A model generated the notes under the pieces. That model was not told the DNA's origin. It did no database searches and worked only from the letters and a program-made list of their open reading frames with translations. Shown piece after piece: positions 1-9,532 of a DNA stretch of 64,000 nt. Source of the DNA: CAWDMC01 sp963803295 (lineage in GTDB: Bacteria; Acidobacteriota; Terriglobia; UBA7540); NCBI GenBank assembly GCA_963803295.1, contig CAWDMC010000023.1, positions 434,001-498,000 on the forward strand. The letters are read 5' to 3'. Each line of letters opens with the position of its first letter. Positions within the stretch are counted from its first letter, which is position 1. Both the position numbers and the translations under genes were made by a program.

Positions 1-78
1 CATACTTGAAGGAGTTGTCAGGCCCCGGCTGGTTGAAGAAACCGCTGGCTGTTAATGAAAACTGACAACTGAAAACCG

Positions 79-1814
79 ATGCCTCCTAAGTACAGCCTGA
101 CTCCCGCCCGCCTTGCGGCTGCCCGTGCCAACCTGGCCAAGGCTAACCTTGCCCGCCAGGCGAACGCCGCCTGGAAGCATACGGCCGGCCGTCGAGCTGC
201 CAGCCGCCAGAACGCGGCCCGCGCCCGGGAATCCCAACTGGCCCATCTGGCGCAACAGGCCCCGGCCCAGGACAAAGCGGCCCAAGGTAAGGTGGCGGCG
301 ACGCCCCAGCCGCGAGTGATCCTCTGCCGCCGCAGCCCGCGGTTGCTCGAGGCGGCCCGCCGCAATCTGGTGAAGGCGCGGGCGCGGAGCGGCCGAGGCC
401 TTCCGCGCCACGGGGCGGCTGGCTGCGGCACGGCTTTACTTCACGCGACTTCAACCGGAGCTGCCATCGGGCCGGCGACGATCTCGACGCGTGGCGCCGG
501 CACGCCGTCAGTTTCTTCGAGGGCTTTGCGCCCCGGGATGAGGTGGAGCAGAAGTTCGTCGAAGGCATGATCCGCTGCAGTTGGCGGCGGATGCGCTCCT
601 GGCGGCTGTGGGCGGCGAGCGAGTTCCGGCGGATGAAGCAGCTCCTGCGGCAGGCGGCGCGCGAACGCGCGCTCAGGGATGCCGAAGCCGGCGAAGCCCG
701 CAGGGACCGCCAAAAAGGGCCCGAGGCCAGAGAGGCAACTGCGGCTGGCGCGCTGGCCCGCGAGCTGAGCGCGGCGTTTAACCGCACGCCTTATCGCCTT
801 TATCTGGGACGCACCGCCCGCCGGATGATCGACCTGGTGGGAGCGCTGCTCGCCTGCCGGGACGTCGAGGTGAATCACTTCAGCGTGTGGGTGGGCCCGA
901 AATCGGGTCTCGAGGTGGCCTCGCGATTGGTGAATCTTTCGGACGATGCCCTGGATAATCCCTTCTCGCCGCAGGAAGACATGGAGGCGGAAGACGGGGC
1001 GAAGACGCGCCCAAATGGCAATCTAGAGAGGCGCGAGAGGCGCGAGAGGCCGCAGGTCAACGCGTCGCGAACGCGCAGCGAAACAGACGGCGGGAACTAT
1101 GTGCGCCTGCTGCTGCCGGTGGCGGGTGCAAGCGAGGACCCCGGCACGTTGACACTCGACGGCCAGACCAAGGCCGAGTTCGACGAGCTTCACGCCTTGC
1201 TGTTGCTGGCCTTGCCGCCGCAAACGGTGGAGGGCCATCCCGACTCCGAGCAGTTGGAGGAGCTCGGCGGGCTTGCCTACCTGCTGGCCGCGCGCTTCCA
1301 GTTGCTGCGCCAGCAAGCGCTCGAAGAGGCCAGCGAACTCGCGGCGCTGCTGGGGAGAATGCGCGACCGGCGGATCGCCTACAGCCAGGCTGGCGGTGGC
1401 GATTCGGCCGCACCGGGAGAAGAAACGGATGAGCCCGGCGCTGCCGCAGGCGATCGCCAAGATAGTGAGGCGAAGAAGTACGAGATGGACGCCTCGATGT
1501 TTCGTCCGCGGGCCGAGCGGGCGCTGCTCGAAGGGCTGGATGAGCTGCGCCAGCTCTATGCCGGGTCCACGATCAGGCTGGGCGTGGTGGATGGCGTGGC
1601 CAGCAACTTCACCGATCGCCTGGTGAATCTGCTGCGCGGTCGTTTCGGCGATCGGGAGGAATTTGCCGTGATCGCGCTCGCCCAGATGTTCACCAACTGG
1701 CACTTCGACGACGCGAGCGGCGAGATTTCGAACCTGGTGGCGCGGATGCTGGCGGGAGAAGAAGTCGAAGCGAGCGATGACGATGATGACGCCCCCAAAG
1801 CGCGAGGCCAGTAG
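79..1814 (+). pseudogene. acidobacterial basic/coiled hypothetical protein, frameshifted
   Basis: Two overlapping reading frames look like one gene. The first (79-570) starts with a basic repeat-like N-terminus (MPPKYSLTPARLAAARANL) and contains a second LEAARRNLVKARA copy. The second frame, readable without stops from about 363 to 1814, continues with RHGFTSRDFNR, a predicted helical region, and an acidic tail of consecutive Asp residues near the end. The switch from frame 1 to frame 3 must lie at about 375-425 and needs a loss of one base or a gain of two. The N-terminal pattern resembles a family I have seen repeatedly in Acidobacteria; its function is unknown to me. The direct repeat GGCGCGAGA near 1030 adds a low-complexity insert. 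The gene may be decayed, mis-assembled, or translated only from the ATG at 543. Confidence is moderate that a gene is here and low for any role. Confidence 0.55.
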
Positions 1815-2121
1815 GCCGGAGTCCGTGGCGAGTGCGGTGTTGCCGGAATAGACGAGAACTGCAGAATCATTGTGCGTTGCCATTCTGCGGAGCCGCAGCG
1901 GTCCTGAGTATTGCGAAGGACGAATCTTCTTGAAACGCACCGAGCGAGATCCTTCGCTCCGCTCAGGATGACAGCGAATAAATCGGGATGACAGCAAATG
2001 AATCTGGATGAAAGCTCGACGGGTTATCCCGGGACACGACGGACAAAGGCTTGGGAATGGAAACAGGCCGGGAACTATGGCAAATCCACAATTGGAGATT
2101 ACGAAATCACCGTCACGATCG
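1815..2121. other. intergenic region between convergent genes, with dispersed-repeat remnant
   Basis: No gene is supported here. Around 1940-1990 the sequence holds a GATCCTTCGCTCCGCTCAGGATGACAG-like stretch (broken here: GATCCTTCGC...AGGATGACAG) followed by two degenerate GGGATGACAGC copies. A related degenerate stretch lies near 18500-18545. Such sequences occur as dispersed repeats in many soil bacteria. The partial palindrome GGGTTATCCC near 2025 could end transcription of bioA, but it lacks a T-tract. Confidence 0.4.
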
Positions 2122-3435
2122 TCACGATGGCTCGGGCAGACCTTCGAGCGCCAGCTCGATAACATCGTAGACGTATTCCAGCTCTGCAGGAGTGATGACG
2201 TAGGGAGGGAGAATATAAACCACATTCCCGAGCGGGCGCAGCAGGACATTCTTCGCCAGGAAAAAGTCGTACAGGAAATCGCGCGTCCGGGAGAGGTAGC
2301 CCGGGTCCGCGGCTTTCAACTCAAGGGCGGCCACGGTCCCGATCTGGCGAACGTCCTCGACCATCGGGTGCTGCGCAATTCGCGGCAGCCGGACCGCGTG
2401 AATCCGGGCGATAGTAGCGATCCGCGCAAAGACCGGCTCGGACTCGAAGATCCTGAGGCTGGCATTGGCCGCCGCGCATCCCAGAGGATTGCCCGAGTAG
2501 GAGTGTCCGTGAAAGAAGGTTCGCAGGCGGTCGGGAGCGACAAAGGCCTGATGCACCTTGCCAGTGCAGACGGTCACGGCCAGGGGCAGAAAGCCGCCGG
2601 TAAGTCCTTTGGAGAGGCACATGATATCCGGCGCAACGCCCGCCAGTTCGCAGGCAAACATACGACCGGTCCGGCCAAAACCGGTCAGGACCTCGTCAGC
2701 GATGAGCAGCACGTCATTTTCAGCGCACAGGCGCTGGACGCGCTGCAGAAACTCCGGCGGATGCACGATCATGCCGCCGGCGCCCTGCAAGAGCGGCTCC
2801 ACGATAACGGCTGCGACTTCACCGGAATGGCGCTCGAGAAGTTCAGCGAGACGATTCACACAATCGATATCGCAGGTGGCCCGGGTTTTTCCGACCGGGC
2901 AGCGAAAACAGTAGGCGGAGTGAGTACGCCACACCGGAACCCGCAGGCTGCTAAAGGCCTCGTTGAACACTGAGTCGGCGCCCACCGACATGGCTCCTAC
3001 GGTGTCGCCATGATAGGCGTGTTCAAGCGCGATGATCCGCTGTTTGGCCGGGCGTCCGATGTTTCGCCAATACTGCAGCGCCATTTTCAGCGCGACCTCA
3101 ACGGCAGTGGAACCGTTGTCGGAAAAAAAGATGTGGCTGAGGCCTGCAGGCAGGATCTTCTCGAGGCGCGAGCGAAGCTCCTCGGCGGCCTCATGGGTAA
3201 AGCCGGCAAAGATGACCTGCTCGAGCTTGCGAGCCTGGGCCGCGATGGCGTCTGCAATCAGGGGATGAGCATGACCGTGAATATTCACCCACCAGGAAGA
3301 GATCGCGTCCAGAATCCGGCGTCCATCGGAGGCGTAGAGGTAGGCGCCCTCGGCCCGCGCGATCGGAAGGGGAGGTGGATCGAGCGCGGGCTGCGTGAAC
3401 GGATGCCAGATTCGAGCGCCTGATTCGGGCATCAT
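2122..3435 (-). CDS. bioA: adenosylmethionine-8-amino-7-oxononanoate aminotransferase
   Basis: BioA converts 7-keto-8-aminopelargonate to 7,8-diaminopelargonate using S-adenosylmethionine as amino donor, with PLP as cofactor, in the cytoplasm. The 437 residues match the family's usual length. Visible signatures are the substrate-site tryptophans in SSWWVNIHGHAHP (W48-W49), the PLP aspartate in IADEVLTGFGRTG (D247), and the Schiff-base lysine in LSKGLTGGF (K276). A four-cysteine patch (C176, C179, C188, C192) is also seen in some bacterial BioA proteins. The ATG overlaps the bioD stop by four bases (ATGA), so it is translationally coupled as the last gene of bioB-F-D-A. The call is secure; it is distinguished from other class III aminotransferases by the WW motif and the operon. 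Confidence 0.96.
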   Translation of the reverse strand: MMPESGARIWHPFTQPALDPPPLPIARAEGAYLYASDGRRILDAISSWWVNIHGHAHPLIADAIAAQARKLEQVIFAGFTHEAAEELRSRLEKILPAGLSHIFFSDNGSTAVEVALKMALQYWRNIGRPAKQRIIALEHAYHGDTVGAMSVGADSVFNEAFSSLRVPVWRTHSAYCFRCPVGKTRATCDIDCVNRLAELLERHSGEVAAVIVEPLLQGAGGMIVHPPEFLQRVQRLCAENDVLLIADEVLTGFGRTGRMFACELAGVAPDIMCLSKGLTGGFLPLAVTVCTGKVHQAFVAPDRLRTFFHGHSYSGNPLGCAAANASLRIFESEPVFARIATIARIHAVRLPRIAQHPMVEDVRQIGTVAALELKAADPGYLSRTRDFLYDFFLAKNVLLRPLGNVVYILPPYVITPAELEYVYDVIELALEGLPEPS

Positions 3436-4091
3436 TCAAAGACCGTCCGGTTGAAGTGGGTGCGATAAACATCGAGCAGTACCTGGCGATGGATGACCTC
3501 AAGATGGGGTACGCGGCCCACAACCGGCACGCGGCCGTAGTGCTCGATGGCGCGCTCGTTCTCCGTGTTCAGGGTCCCTATGGCGACGACACCCGTGATC
3601 TCGATGCTTCGCGCGCGCAGGGCTTCTACGGTTAAAACCGTATGATTGATGGTACCCAGAGACGATCGCGCGGCCACCAGGGCGGGCACGTTCAGATGCC
3701 GGATCAGGTCGACCATGAATTGGGTCTCGTTGACCGGCACCAGGGCGCCTCCGGCTCCTTCGATAATGAGCCGCGCTGCCAGATTTTGGGGCAAACGGAT
3801 CTCGGCAAGGTCAATCGTCGCACCCTCTTCTCGCGCCGCCAAGTGGGGCGAGACAGGCAATCCGAAGAGATAGCGCTCCGGCAAAGTCCGCTCCGGAGGC
3901 AAGCCGGCCAGACGAATCACAGTGTGGCGGTCGATGCCTTCGGACGTCCCATCGCTGGAGGTCTGGCCATCATTGCCGGTCTGGATGGGCTTCCAGTAAG
4001 TAGCATCAAGCGCGGCACAAAGAAGAGCAGAAAGGACCGTCTTGCCGACGCCGGTATCGGTTCCGGTTATGAACAGAGGATGCTTCATCAT
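3432..4091 (-). CDS. bioD: dethiobiotin synthetase
   Basis: BioD closes the ureido ring: 7,8-diaminopelargonate plus CO2 plus ATP gives dethiobiotin. The protein has 219 residues, typical for the family. The P-loop TGTDTGVGKT is at residues 9-18, the substrate lysine lies in KPIQTG near residue 36, and the conserved IEGAGGALVP segment follows near residue 112. It overlaps bioF upstream and bioA downstream by four bases each, a tightly coupled arrangement. Nothing is missing or unusual. Confidence 0.96.
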   Translation of the reverse strand: MMKHPLFITGTDTGVGKTVLSALLCAALDATYWKPIQTGNDGQTSSDGTSEGIDRHTVIRLAGLPPERTLPERYLFGLPVSPHLAAREEGATIDLAEIRLPQNLAARLIIEGAGGALVPVNETQFMVDLIRHLNVPALVAARSSLGTINHTVLTVEALRARSIEITGVVAIGTLNTENERAIEHYGRVPVVGRVPHLEVIHRQVLLDVYRTHFNRTVFE

Positions 4092-5275
4092 GACGTGACA
4101 CTTTGGGATCTAGGGGCGGATTGCTCGCGGATCGCAATGATGGCATCTGCCAATCGCGCCACCACATCAATGTCGAGTTTTGCGTGAAGCGAGATTCGCA
4201 GGCGAGCGGTCCCCGAAGCTACTGTAGGCGGACGAATGGCCCTGATATTGAATCCGGCAGATGTAATCGCACTGGCAAAGCTAAGGGCAGCTTCATTCGA
4301 GCCCAGGATAACGGGAACTATTTGGGATTGGCATGCGCCGAGATCAAATCCGGCTTCGCGCAGGCGGTCGCATAGCAAGCTGCTGATCTCGCCAAGCTGT
4401 GCGCGTTCAGGATCAGCCTGGCGGACGATCCTCACCGCGGCCCGAATCTGCGCGGCCATATACGGAGGTAGTGCCGTGCTGAAAATGAAAGTGCGGGCGC
4501 GGTTGATCAGGTAATGTTTAAGGGTCTGGGAGCAGGCAACAAAGGCTCCTGCCGAGGCAAGGGCCTTTCCACAGGTGTGAACGGTCCCGAGCAGGCTGGG
4601 CGGTCGGCCAGCCAGGGCGGTGAGCCCGCGTCCTTCCGGTCCGAAAACCCCCGTGGCGTGCGCCTCGTCGACGATCACGCTGGCTCCATAGCGCTCCGCC
4701 AGTTGCAGCAGTTCGGCCAGCGGAGCTCGATCGCCTTCCATGCTGAAGACGCTCTCCACGACGATGATCTTCGCGCCGGAGACCGCTGCCTGACGCAAGG
4801 CCTGTTCCAGGAAGTTCAAATCAAGATGGGGTACGATGACCCGCCGCGCGCGGGAGAGACGGATCCCATCGATGAGGCTGGCGTGGTTCGAGCTGTCGGA
4901 GAAAACAGTATCCTCGGGACGCAGTATAGCGCTGAGCAGTCCGACGTTGGCGGCGTATCCCGAACCGAAATAGAGCGCCGCCTCCGCCCCGATAAACGCG
5001 GCGAGCTCGCTTTCGAGCTCCTCCCATTCACGCGAGTTGCCGGAAAGGAGCCGGGATCCTGTTGAGGCTACCTGTTGCGTCCTCTCTAACTCCTCGATCA
5101 GCGCCTGCTTGATCCGGGGATCGGTCGAAAGACCAAGGTAATCGTTGGACGACAAGTTGACGCCGGTCATCTGGTCGAGCGTTCGATATTGGGCGGCGGA
5201 AGCCAGCTGATGCAGTTCGGTTTCCAATCGGCTGAGGGTAGCGTTCGAGGTGTTGGGAGACATGGCCTCACGCAT
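4088..5275 (-). CDS. bioF: 8-amino-7-oxononanoate synthase
   Basis: BioF condenses pimeloyl-ACP (or pimeloyl-CoA) with alanine to make 8-amino-7-oxononanoate; it depends on PLP. The 395-residue protein has the fold-type I markers: GSRLLSGN (residues 73-80), the ring-stacking histidine in SNHASLIDG (H131), VDEAHATGVFG (D203, H206) and the PLP lysine in VHTCGKALASAG (K237). Related 2-amino-3-ketobutyrate CoA ligase (Kbl) and 5-aminolevulinate synthase share the fold; the position between bioB and bioD decides for BioF. ATG codons at 5275 and 5263 are both possible starts. The first overlaps bioB by eight bases. Confidence 0.95.
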   Translation of the reverse strand: MREAMSPNTSNATLSRLETELHQLASAAQYRTLDQMTGVNLSSNDYLGLSTDPRIKQALIEELERTQQVASTGSRLLSGNSREWEELESELAAFIGAEAALYFGSGYAANVGLLSAILRPEDTVFSDSSNHASLIDGIRLSRARRVIVPHLDLNFLEQALRQAAVSGAKIIVVESVFSMEGDRAPLAELLQLAERYGASVIVDEAHATGVFGPEGRGLTALAGRPPSLLGTVHTCGKALASAGAFVACSQTLKHYLINRARTFIFSTALPPYMAAQIRAAVRIVRQADPERAQLGEISSLLCDRLREAGFDLGACQSQIVPVILGSNEAALSFASAITSAGFNIRAIRPPTVASGTARLRISLHAKLDIDVVARLADAIIAIREQSAPRSQSVTS

Positions 5276-6236
5276 GGCGCATAGGCTCTAGGCCAAGATC
5301 GTGCAGCAAGCACTCGTCGTCTTTCTGGTCGGTGTTGGGAGTGGTAAGCAGTTTTTCGCCAATGAAGATGGAGTTGGCTCCGGCCAGATAACACAAGGTG
5401 GCCGCTTCTCGAGAAAGAGAGCGGCGGCCCGCACTTAAACGAACTTTCGAGGCTGGCATCAGAATGCGGGCGGTCGCGATAGTCCTGACCATTTCGAGAG
5501 GGTCGAGGGGTTCAACATCCGCGAGTGGCGTTCCCGCTACCGGCACCAGCAGGTTGATCGGCACGCTCTCCGGATGCGGCTTCAGGATTGCCAACTGATG
5601 CAGTAGGGCGATCCGGTCTTCCTCCGATTCACCCATGCCGACGATACCCCCACAGCAGACGGTGATGCCGGCCTTGCGAACGTAATCGATAGTCTCGAGG
5701 CGATCCTGATAGGTGCGGGTGCTGATGATCTTCCCGTAGAACTCGGGTGAGGTATCGAGGTTGTGGTTGTAGGCCGTAAGACCGGCGTCCGCCAGGCGTT
5801 TGGCCTGCAGCTCGGTGAGCATGCCCAGGGTGCAACATACTTCGAGTCCCAAATCGGCGACGCCGCGCACCATGCGGAGCACATCTTCAAAGGCCCGGCC
5901 CTCAGGCGCCTGGCGCCAAGCTGCTCCCATGCAGAACCGCGTTGCGCCCAAACTCAGCGCGCGGCCAGCCTCCTCGAGGACCTCATCGGTCCTCAGCAAG
6001 CCTTGGCGCTCCAGGTCGGTGCGATAGTGCGCGCTTTGCGAACAATAGGCACAATCCTCCGGACATCCACCGGTCTTGATCGAGAGGAGCTGGCATAACT
6101 GGACTTCATTGGAGGGCTGATATTGCCGGTGAACTCCCTGCGCGGTAAACAACAGGTCGGTCAAGGGCTGGCGGTAAATAACTCGAATATCGTCGCATGT
6201 CCAATCGTAACGTAATCCGTCGAGGCCCGTGCTCAT
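5268..6236 (-). CDS. bioB: biotin synthase (radical SAM)
   Basis: BioB inserts sulfur into dethiobiotin to form biotin, using a radical-SAM [4Fe-4S] cluster and a sacrificial auxiliary Fe-S cluster. The cluster motif GGCPEDCAYCSQ gives C58, C62 and C65 from the chosen start. The reading frame is open to a TTG at 6305, but the ATG at 6236 has GGAGG eleven bases upstream and brings the start close to the conserved YDWT..DIRVIYRQPLTDLLF segment, so it is preferred (322 residues). This is the first gene of bioBFDA. No bioC, bioH or bioW gene is in the window, so pimeloyl supply is encoded elsewhere. Adjacency to a biotin-carrier operon on the same strand is notable. Confidence 0.95.
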   Translation of the reverse strand: MSTGLDGLRYDWTCDDIRVIYRQPLTDLLFTAQGVHRQYQPSNEVQLCQLLSIKTGGCPEDCAYCSQSAHYRTDLERQGLLRTDEVLEEAGRALSLGATRFCMGAAWRQAPEGRAFEDVLRMVRGVADLGLEVCCTLGMLTELQAKRLADAGLTAYNHNLDTSPEFYGKIISTRTYQDRLETIDYVRKAGITVCCGGIVGMGESEEDRIALLHQLAILKPHPESVPINLLVPVAGTPLADVEPLDPLEMVRTIATARILMPASKVRLSAGRRSLSREAATLCYLAGANSIFIGEKLLTTPNTDQKDDECLLHDLGLEPMRHA

Positions 6237-6377
6237 GGTGACTAAATCCTCCATACCGCCGACTAGGGAATCCCAAAGATACACTGCCAAGGCATCAGGA
6301 CACAACGAAATGAAAAAACGAAATCACCGCCGTTTTGTTTCTTTGTCTCCTTTGGCGCCTTTGTGTCCTGGTGGTGA

Positions 6378-7874
6378 TCATTTCGATCCCCAATCCACGC
6401 CTCGCATATCTCCCTCGCGTATGAATTTCTGGTGCATGCCGAAGGCGTAACGTAACGAGAGTGGTTCGTGTCCCGACTTGAGAACTTTGAGATAGTCGTT
6501 GAGTTGTTCCCGGTACTCGGGATGCGCGCACTTTTCGATGATCAAATGGGCGCGCTCGTGGGGATCCTTCCCGCGCAGGTCGGCCACGCCGTTCTCGGTG
6601 ACCACCACCTGCACCGAGTGCTCGCTATGATCCGTATGACTGACCATGGGCACGATGGTGGAGATTTTCCCACCCTTTTGCGTAGAGGGGCAACTGAAAA
6701 TCGAAATGTAGGCGTTACGGGTGAAATCTCCGGAGCCGCCGATGCCGTTCATCATCTGGCGTCCCATCACGTGGGTGGAGTTGACGTTTCCTCCGATATC
6801 GATCTCAATGGCGGTATTCATCGATACGATGCCCAGCCTGCGGACGATTTCGGGATTATTGGAGATCTCCTGCGGCCGCATGATAACGCGATCGCGGAAG
6901 AAGGCGAGCTTGCCGTAAACCCTCATGGCCATGCCCTGGCTCAGAGTGAGAGCACAAGTGGAAGCGAACTTCACGCGTCCATTTTCGAGTAGTGGGACCA
7001 CGGAATCCTGCAGCACTTCCGTGTACATCTCGAACGCGGGCACTTCCGGGTGGTTGCCCAAGGCGGCGAGTACGGAATTGGCGATGTCACCAACGCCGGA
7101 CTGCAAGGGCAGGAAGGTCTTAGGTACGCGGCCGACACGCATCTCTCGAACCAGGAAGTCGGCCACATTCTGGCCGATGCGTTCGGTGGTTTCTGTGGAA
7201 GGTGAAAAGGCGCCGGCTTCATCGGGGATGCTGGTCTCGACCACGCCTACAATCTTCCTGGGGTCAACCACGCAAAGCGGCATCCCCGCCCGATCGCGGA
7301 CACTATAGATGGGCAGTTCCTGACGCGTGGGTGGATCCTGAGGCTCGAAGATGTCGTGCATACCCAGCAGCTCGGGAGGATGATGATCGTTCAGCTCGAT
7401 AAGGACCCGCTCCGCCTGATTCAGATAGGTGTTGGCTGCACCCACTGCCGAGGTCAAGACGATACCACCGCCGCGGGTGATATCCGCGGCCTCCACCACC
7501 GCCCAATGTACCGGTCCCAGAAATCCATACCGCACTTGTTGCGGCAACACTGAGAGGTGCATGTCTACAAAACGTACTTGCCCGGAGTTGATCTGGGCGC
7601 GCAGCATGGGATCAGACTGATAGGGCGTGCGGAAGCTGATCGCATGCGCCTTAGCAAGGGCGCCGTCAAGCGAAGGACCCGTGGAAGCGCCGGTGATCAC
7701 TCCAACCTTAAGCGGGCGGTCGGCGGCGTGCTCGGCCTCAGCTCGCTTGGCCAAAGCCAACGGGATCGCCTTGGGAGCGGCAGCGGGAGTAAATCCTCCG
7801 AACCCGATGGTCTGGCCGTCATGGATCAGCGCTGCGGCTTCTTCGGCTGTGAGAATGGGAAATCGGTGTGACAT
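6378..7874 (-). CDS. succinyl-CoA:acetate/propionate CoA-transferase (class I)
   Basis: This is a class I CoA-transferase of the acetyl-CoA hydrolase/transferase family, about 498 residues, close to the length of AarC and of propionibacterial succinyl-CoA:propionate CoA-transferase. The likely catalytic glutamate lies in EMYTEVLQDS (E286), and the conserved LPLQSGVGDIANSVLAAL and MNGIGGSGDFTRNAYISIF segments are present. The frame opens at a TTG (7889), but the ATG at 7874 has GGAG nine bases upstream. It is downstream of the mutase and MeaB genes on the same strand, so release of propionate or acetate with formation of succinyl-CoA is the natural role. Whether acetate or propionate is preferred cannot be read from the sequence. 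Confidence 0.9.
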   Translation of the reverse strand: MSHRFPILTAEEAAALIHDGQTIGFGGFTPAAAPKAIPLALAKRAEAEHAADRPLKVGVITGASTGPSLDGALAKAHAISFRTPYQSDPMLRAQINSGQVRFVDMHLSVLPQQVRYGFLGPVHWAVVEAADITRGGGIVLTSAVGAANTYLNQAERVLIELNDHHPPELLGMHDIFEPQDPPTRQELPIYSVRDRAGMPLCVVDPRKIVGVVETSIPDEAGAFSPSTETTERIGQNVADFLVREMRVGRVPKTFLPLQSGVGDIANSVLAALGNHPEVPAFEMYTEVLQDSVVPLLENGRVKFASTCALTLSQGMAMRVYGKLAFFRDRVIMRPQEISNNPEIVRRLGIVSMNTAIEIDIGGNVNSTHVMGRQMMNGIGGSGDFTRNAYISIFSCPSTQKGGKISTIVPMVSHTDHSEHSVQVVVTENGVADLRGKDPHERAHLIIEKCAHPEYREQLNDYLKVLKSGHEPLSLRYAFGMHQKFIREGDMRGVDWGSK

Positions 7875-7973
7875 AAGATCTATCTCCAATGAATATCCCG
7901 GGAGGGAGGGCGTGCTTTTCGCTTCTTTCGACAGCTTGGTGGGGAGCCTCTTTCTTACTGCCTCTTTTAATTT

Positions 7974-9053
7974 CTATCTACCGCCTTCTGCTTCCTTACT
8001 CGCTACGGGCGACGCGCTCGTCCCGGGCGATCGAGACTCTCTGCGCCGAAATAAGGCCAGAAGTTCGCGGGCGGCGTGAAACGGGCTCGACCGGCCCGCC
8101 AAAACGTCCTGCTGCATGGCAGCAAGGCGTCCATTGACTGCTGCGTCCCGGCGGAACTCCTCTTCCAAACCGTAGAGCAGTGCGTCCTTCATCCACTCAA
8201 GCGCCTGCTCCTGGCGGCGTCGGTCGAACCAGCCGTTGTGTTCCATGAGGTCGCGATGCTCCAGAACCGTTTGCCAGATCTCACGTATGCCCTCGTGATC
8301 GACTGCCGAACACGTGGTCACGCGCGGGTCCCACCCGTCAGCCGCCGCCGGAAACAGATGCAAGGCGCTCTCATACTCCCGGCGGGCCCGCTCGGCTCGC
8401 TTACGGTTGTCACCGTCGGTTTTGTTGATAGCGATCAGGTCGGTCATTTCGAGGATGCCCCGCTTCATACCTTGCAATTCGTCCCCGGCGCCGGCCAGCA
8501 TCAGCAGCAAAAAGAAATCGACCATCGACCGGACGGTGGTCTCCGACTGGCCCACGCCGACCGTCTCGATAAAGATGTTGCGATATCCCGCGGCTTCGCA
8601 GAGCAACATCGCTTCGCGAGTGCGGCGCGCCACGCCGCCCAGAAACCCACGGGACGGCGAAGGCCGGATAAAGGCGCGATCGTCGGTTGCCAGGCGCTCC
8701 ATCCGAGTCTTGTCACCCAGGATGCTGCCTCCGGAAATAGGACTGGAAGGGTCAACGGAGAGAACGGCGACGGTCTCCTGGAAGTCGTTGGTGAGATGCG
8801 TTCCTAGGGCTTCGATGAACGTGCTTTTTCCCACTCCGGGCACGCCGGTAATGCCGATCCGCCGCGAGCGGCCGGTGCGAGCGAGACAGCGCTCGATCAC
8901 TTCGGCAGCGAGGTCGCCGTCCGAAGGCAGATCGCTTTCGATCAGGGTGATGGCACGGGCGAGTACGGTGCGGTCGCCGTCAAGAATGCCATCAACGTAC
9001 TGGCTGGCGCTGAGCCTACGCCTACGAGTCGCGACAGTTGCGCCCTTCTTCAA
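7974..9053 (-). CDS. meaB: methylmalonyl-CoA mutase-associated GTPase MeaB (ArgK family)
   Basis: MeaB is a SIMIBI-class G protein that gates adenosylcobalamin loading of methylmalonyl-CoA mutase and protects the enzyme from inactivation. The protein has 359 residues. Visible motifs are the P-loop GITGVPGVGKST (residues 67-78), SVDPSSPISGGSILGDKTRM, ETVGVGQSE and the guanine-specificity motif NKTD. The start is a TTG one base after the stop of the RAYT gene, with GAGAGGG eight bases upstream; no ATG offers an alternative. The family was once misnamed ArgK (arginine transport kinase). Its place just beyond mutA-mutB supports the mutase-chaperone role. Confidence 0.94.
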   Translation of the reverse strand: MKKGATVATRRRRLSASQYVDGILDGDRTVLARAITLIESDLPSDGDLAAEVIERCLARTGRSRRIGITGVPGVGKSTFIEALGTHLTNDFQETVAVLSVDPSSPISGGSILGDKTRMERLATDDRAFIRPSPSRGFLGGVARRTREAMLLCEAAGYRNIFIETVGVGQSETTVRSMVDFFLLLMLAGAGDELQGMKRGILEMTDLIAINKTDGDNRKRAERARREYESALHLFPAAADGWDPRVTTCSAVDHEGIREIWQTVLEHRDLMEHNGWFDRRRQEQALEWMKDALLYGLEEEFRRDAAVNGRLAAMQQDVLAGRSSPFHAARELLALFRRRESRSPGTSASPVASKEAEGGR

Positions 9054-9054
9054 C

Positions 9055-9456
9055 TTAAGCCCTCTCAGCCAGGCCGCGCTTCACCGGATTCTCTTCGATG
9101 TATCGAACATGGGCACTATAGTCTGCGTTCTCTCGAATACGATGATCGCTGAAACCGCGCTGCCAGACAGGAAAGGCCAGCCCCAGTTCCTTATGGATCG
9201 TATGCGCGGAACCACCCTTCACGAGTTGAACAGCCCGCTCAAGACTGAACTCGGCACACGGTGTGAGGAGCAGGTGGAAGTGCTCGGGCATAAGGACGAA
9301 TGCATGGAGCTGATAGGCTTGATCATCCCGGTAGTGCAGCATTGTCTTCACGAACAATTCCGCAGTGTTTGGGTTCAGAAATAGAGCGCGGCTCTGCCAG
9401 GTGCGGGAGGTTACAAAGTAGGTTCCCGCCGGACTACCGTGCCGTTTCGGAATCAC
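9055..9456 (-). CDS. REP-associated tyrosine transposase (RAYT, Y1/IS200-like)
   Basis: This small (133-residue) protein belongs to the Y1 transposase superfamily. The HUH metal-binding motif is MPEHFHLLLTP (H59, H61), and the catalytic tyrosine is probably Y119, just ahead of the signature ENPVKRGL. It starts at a GTG. RAYT proteins are single-copy domesticated relatives of IS200/IS605 that act on palindromic REP sequences. Here two perfect palindromes (9468-9483, 9504-9523) and a 46-bp tandem array lie immediately upstream, as expected for a RAYT and its substrates. It sits inside the methylmalonyl-CoA operon between mutB and meaB and is probably co-transcribed. No IS boundary or partner TnpB gene was seen. 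Confidence 0.9.
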   Translation of the reverse strand: MIPKRHGSPAGTYFVTSRTWQSRALFLNPNTAELFVKTMLHYRDDQAYQLHAFVLMPEHFHLLLTPCAEFSLERAVQLVKGGSAHTIHKELGLAFPVWQRGFSDHRIRENADYSAHVRYIEENPVKRGLAERA

Positions 9457-9467
9457 CGGATGCCCTC

Positions 9468-9523
9468 AGCGGCTAAAGCCGCTCCGTTTTCCACCCACGA
9501 ATCGGCACGGCTAAAGCCGTGCC
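9468..9523. repeat. REP palindromes next to RAYT
   Basis: Two perfect inverted repeats share the core GGCTAAAGCC. One is AGCGGCTAAAGCCGCT (9468-9483); the other is GGCACGGCTAAAGCCGTG plus CC (9504-9523). Each would fold as a strong short hairpin. They lie between the RAYT start and the tandem array and look like the REP units that the RAYT protein recognises. Confidence 0.85.
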
Positions 9524-9532
9524 CTGACGGCC

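Noticed and set aside
1023..2249. 408-codon minus-strand open frame opposite the first gene
   Set aside because: It covers a repeat-rich gap and the antisense of a plausible gene, has low-complexity composition and no recognisable domain.
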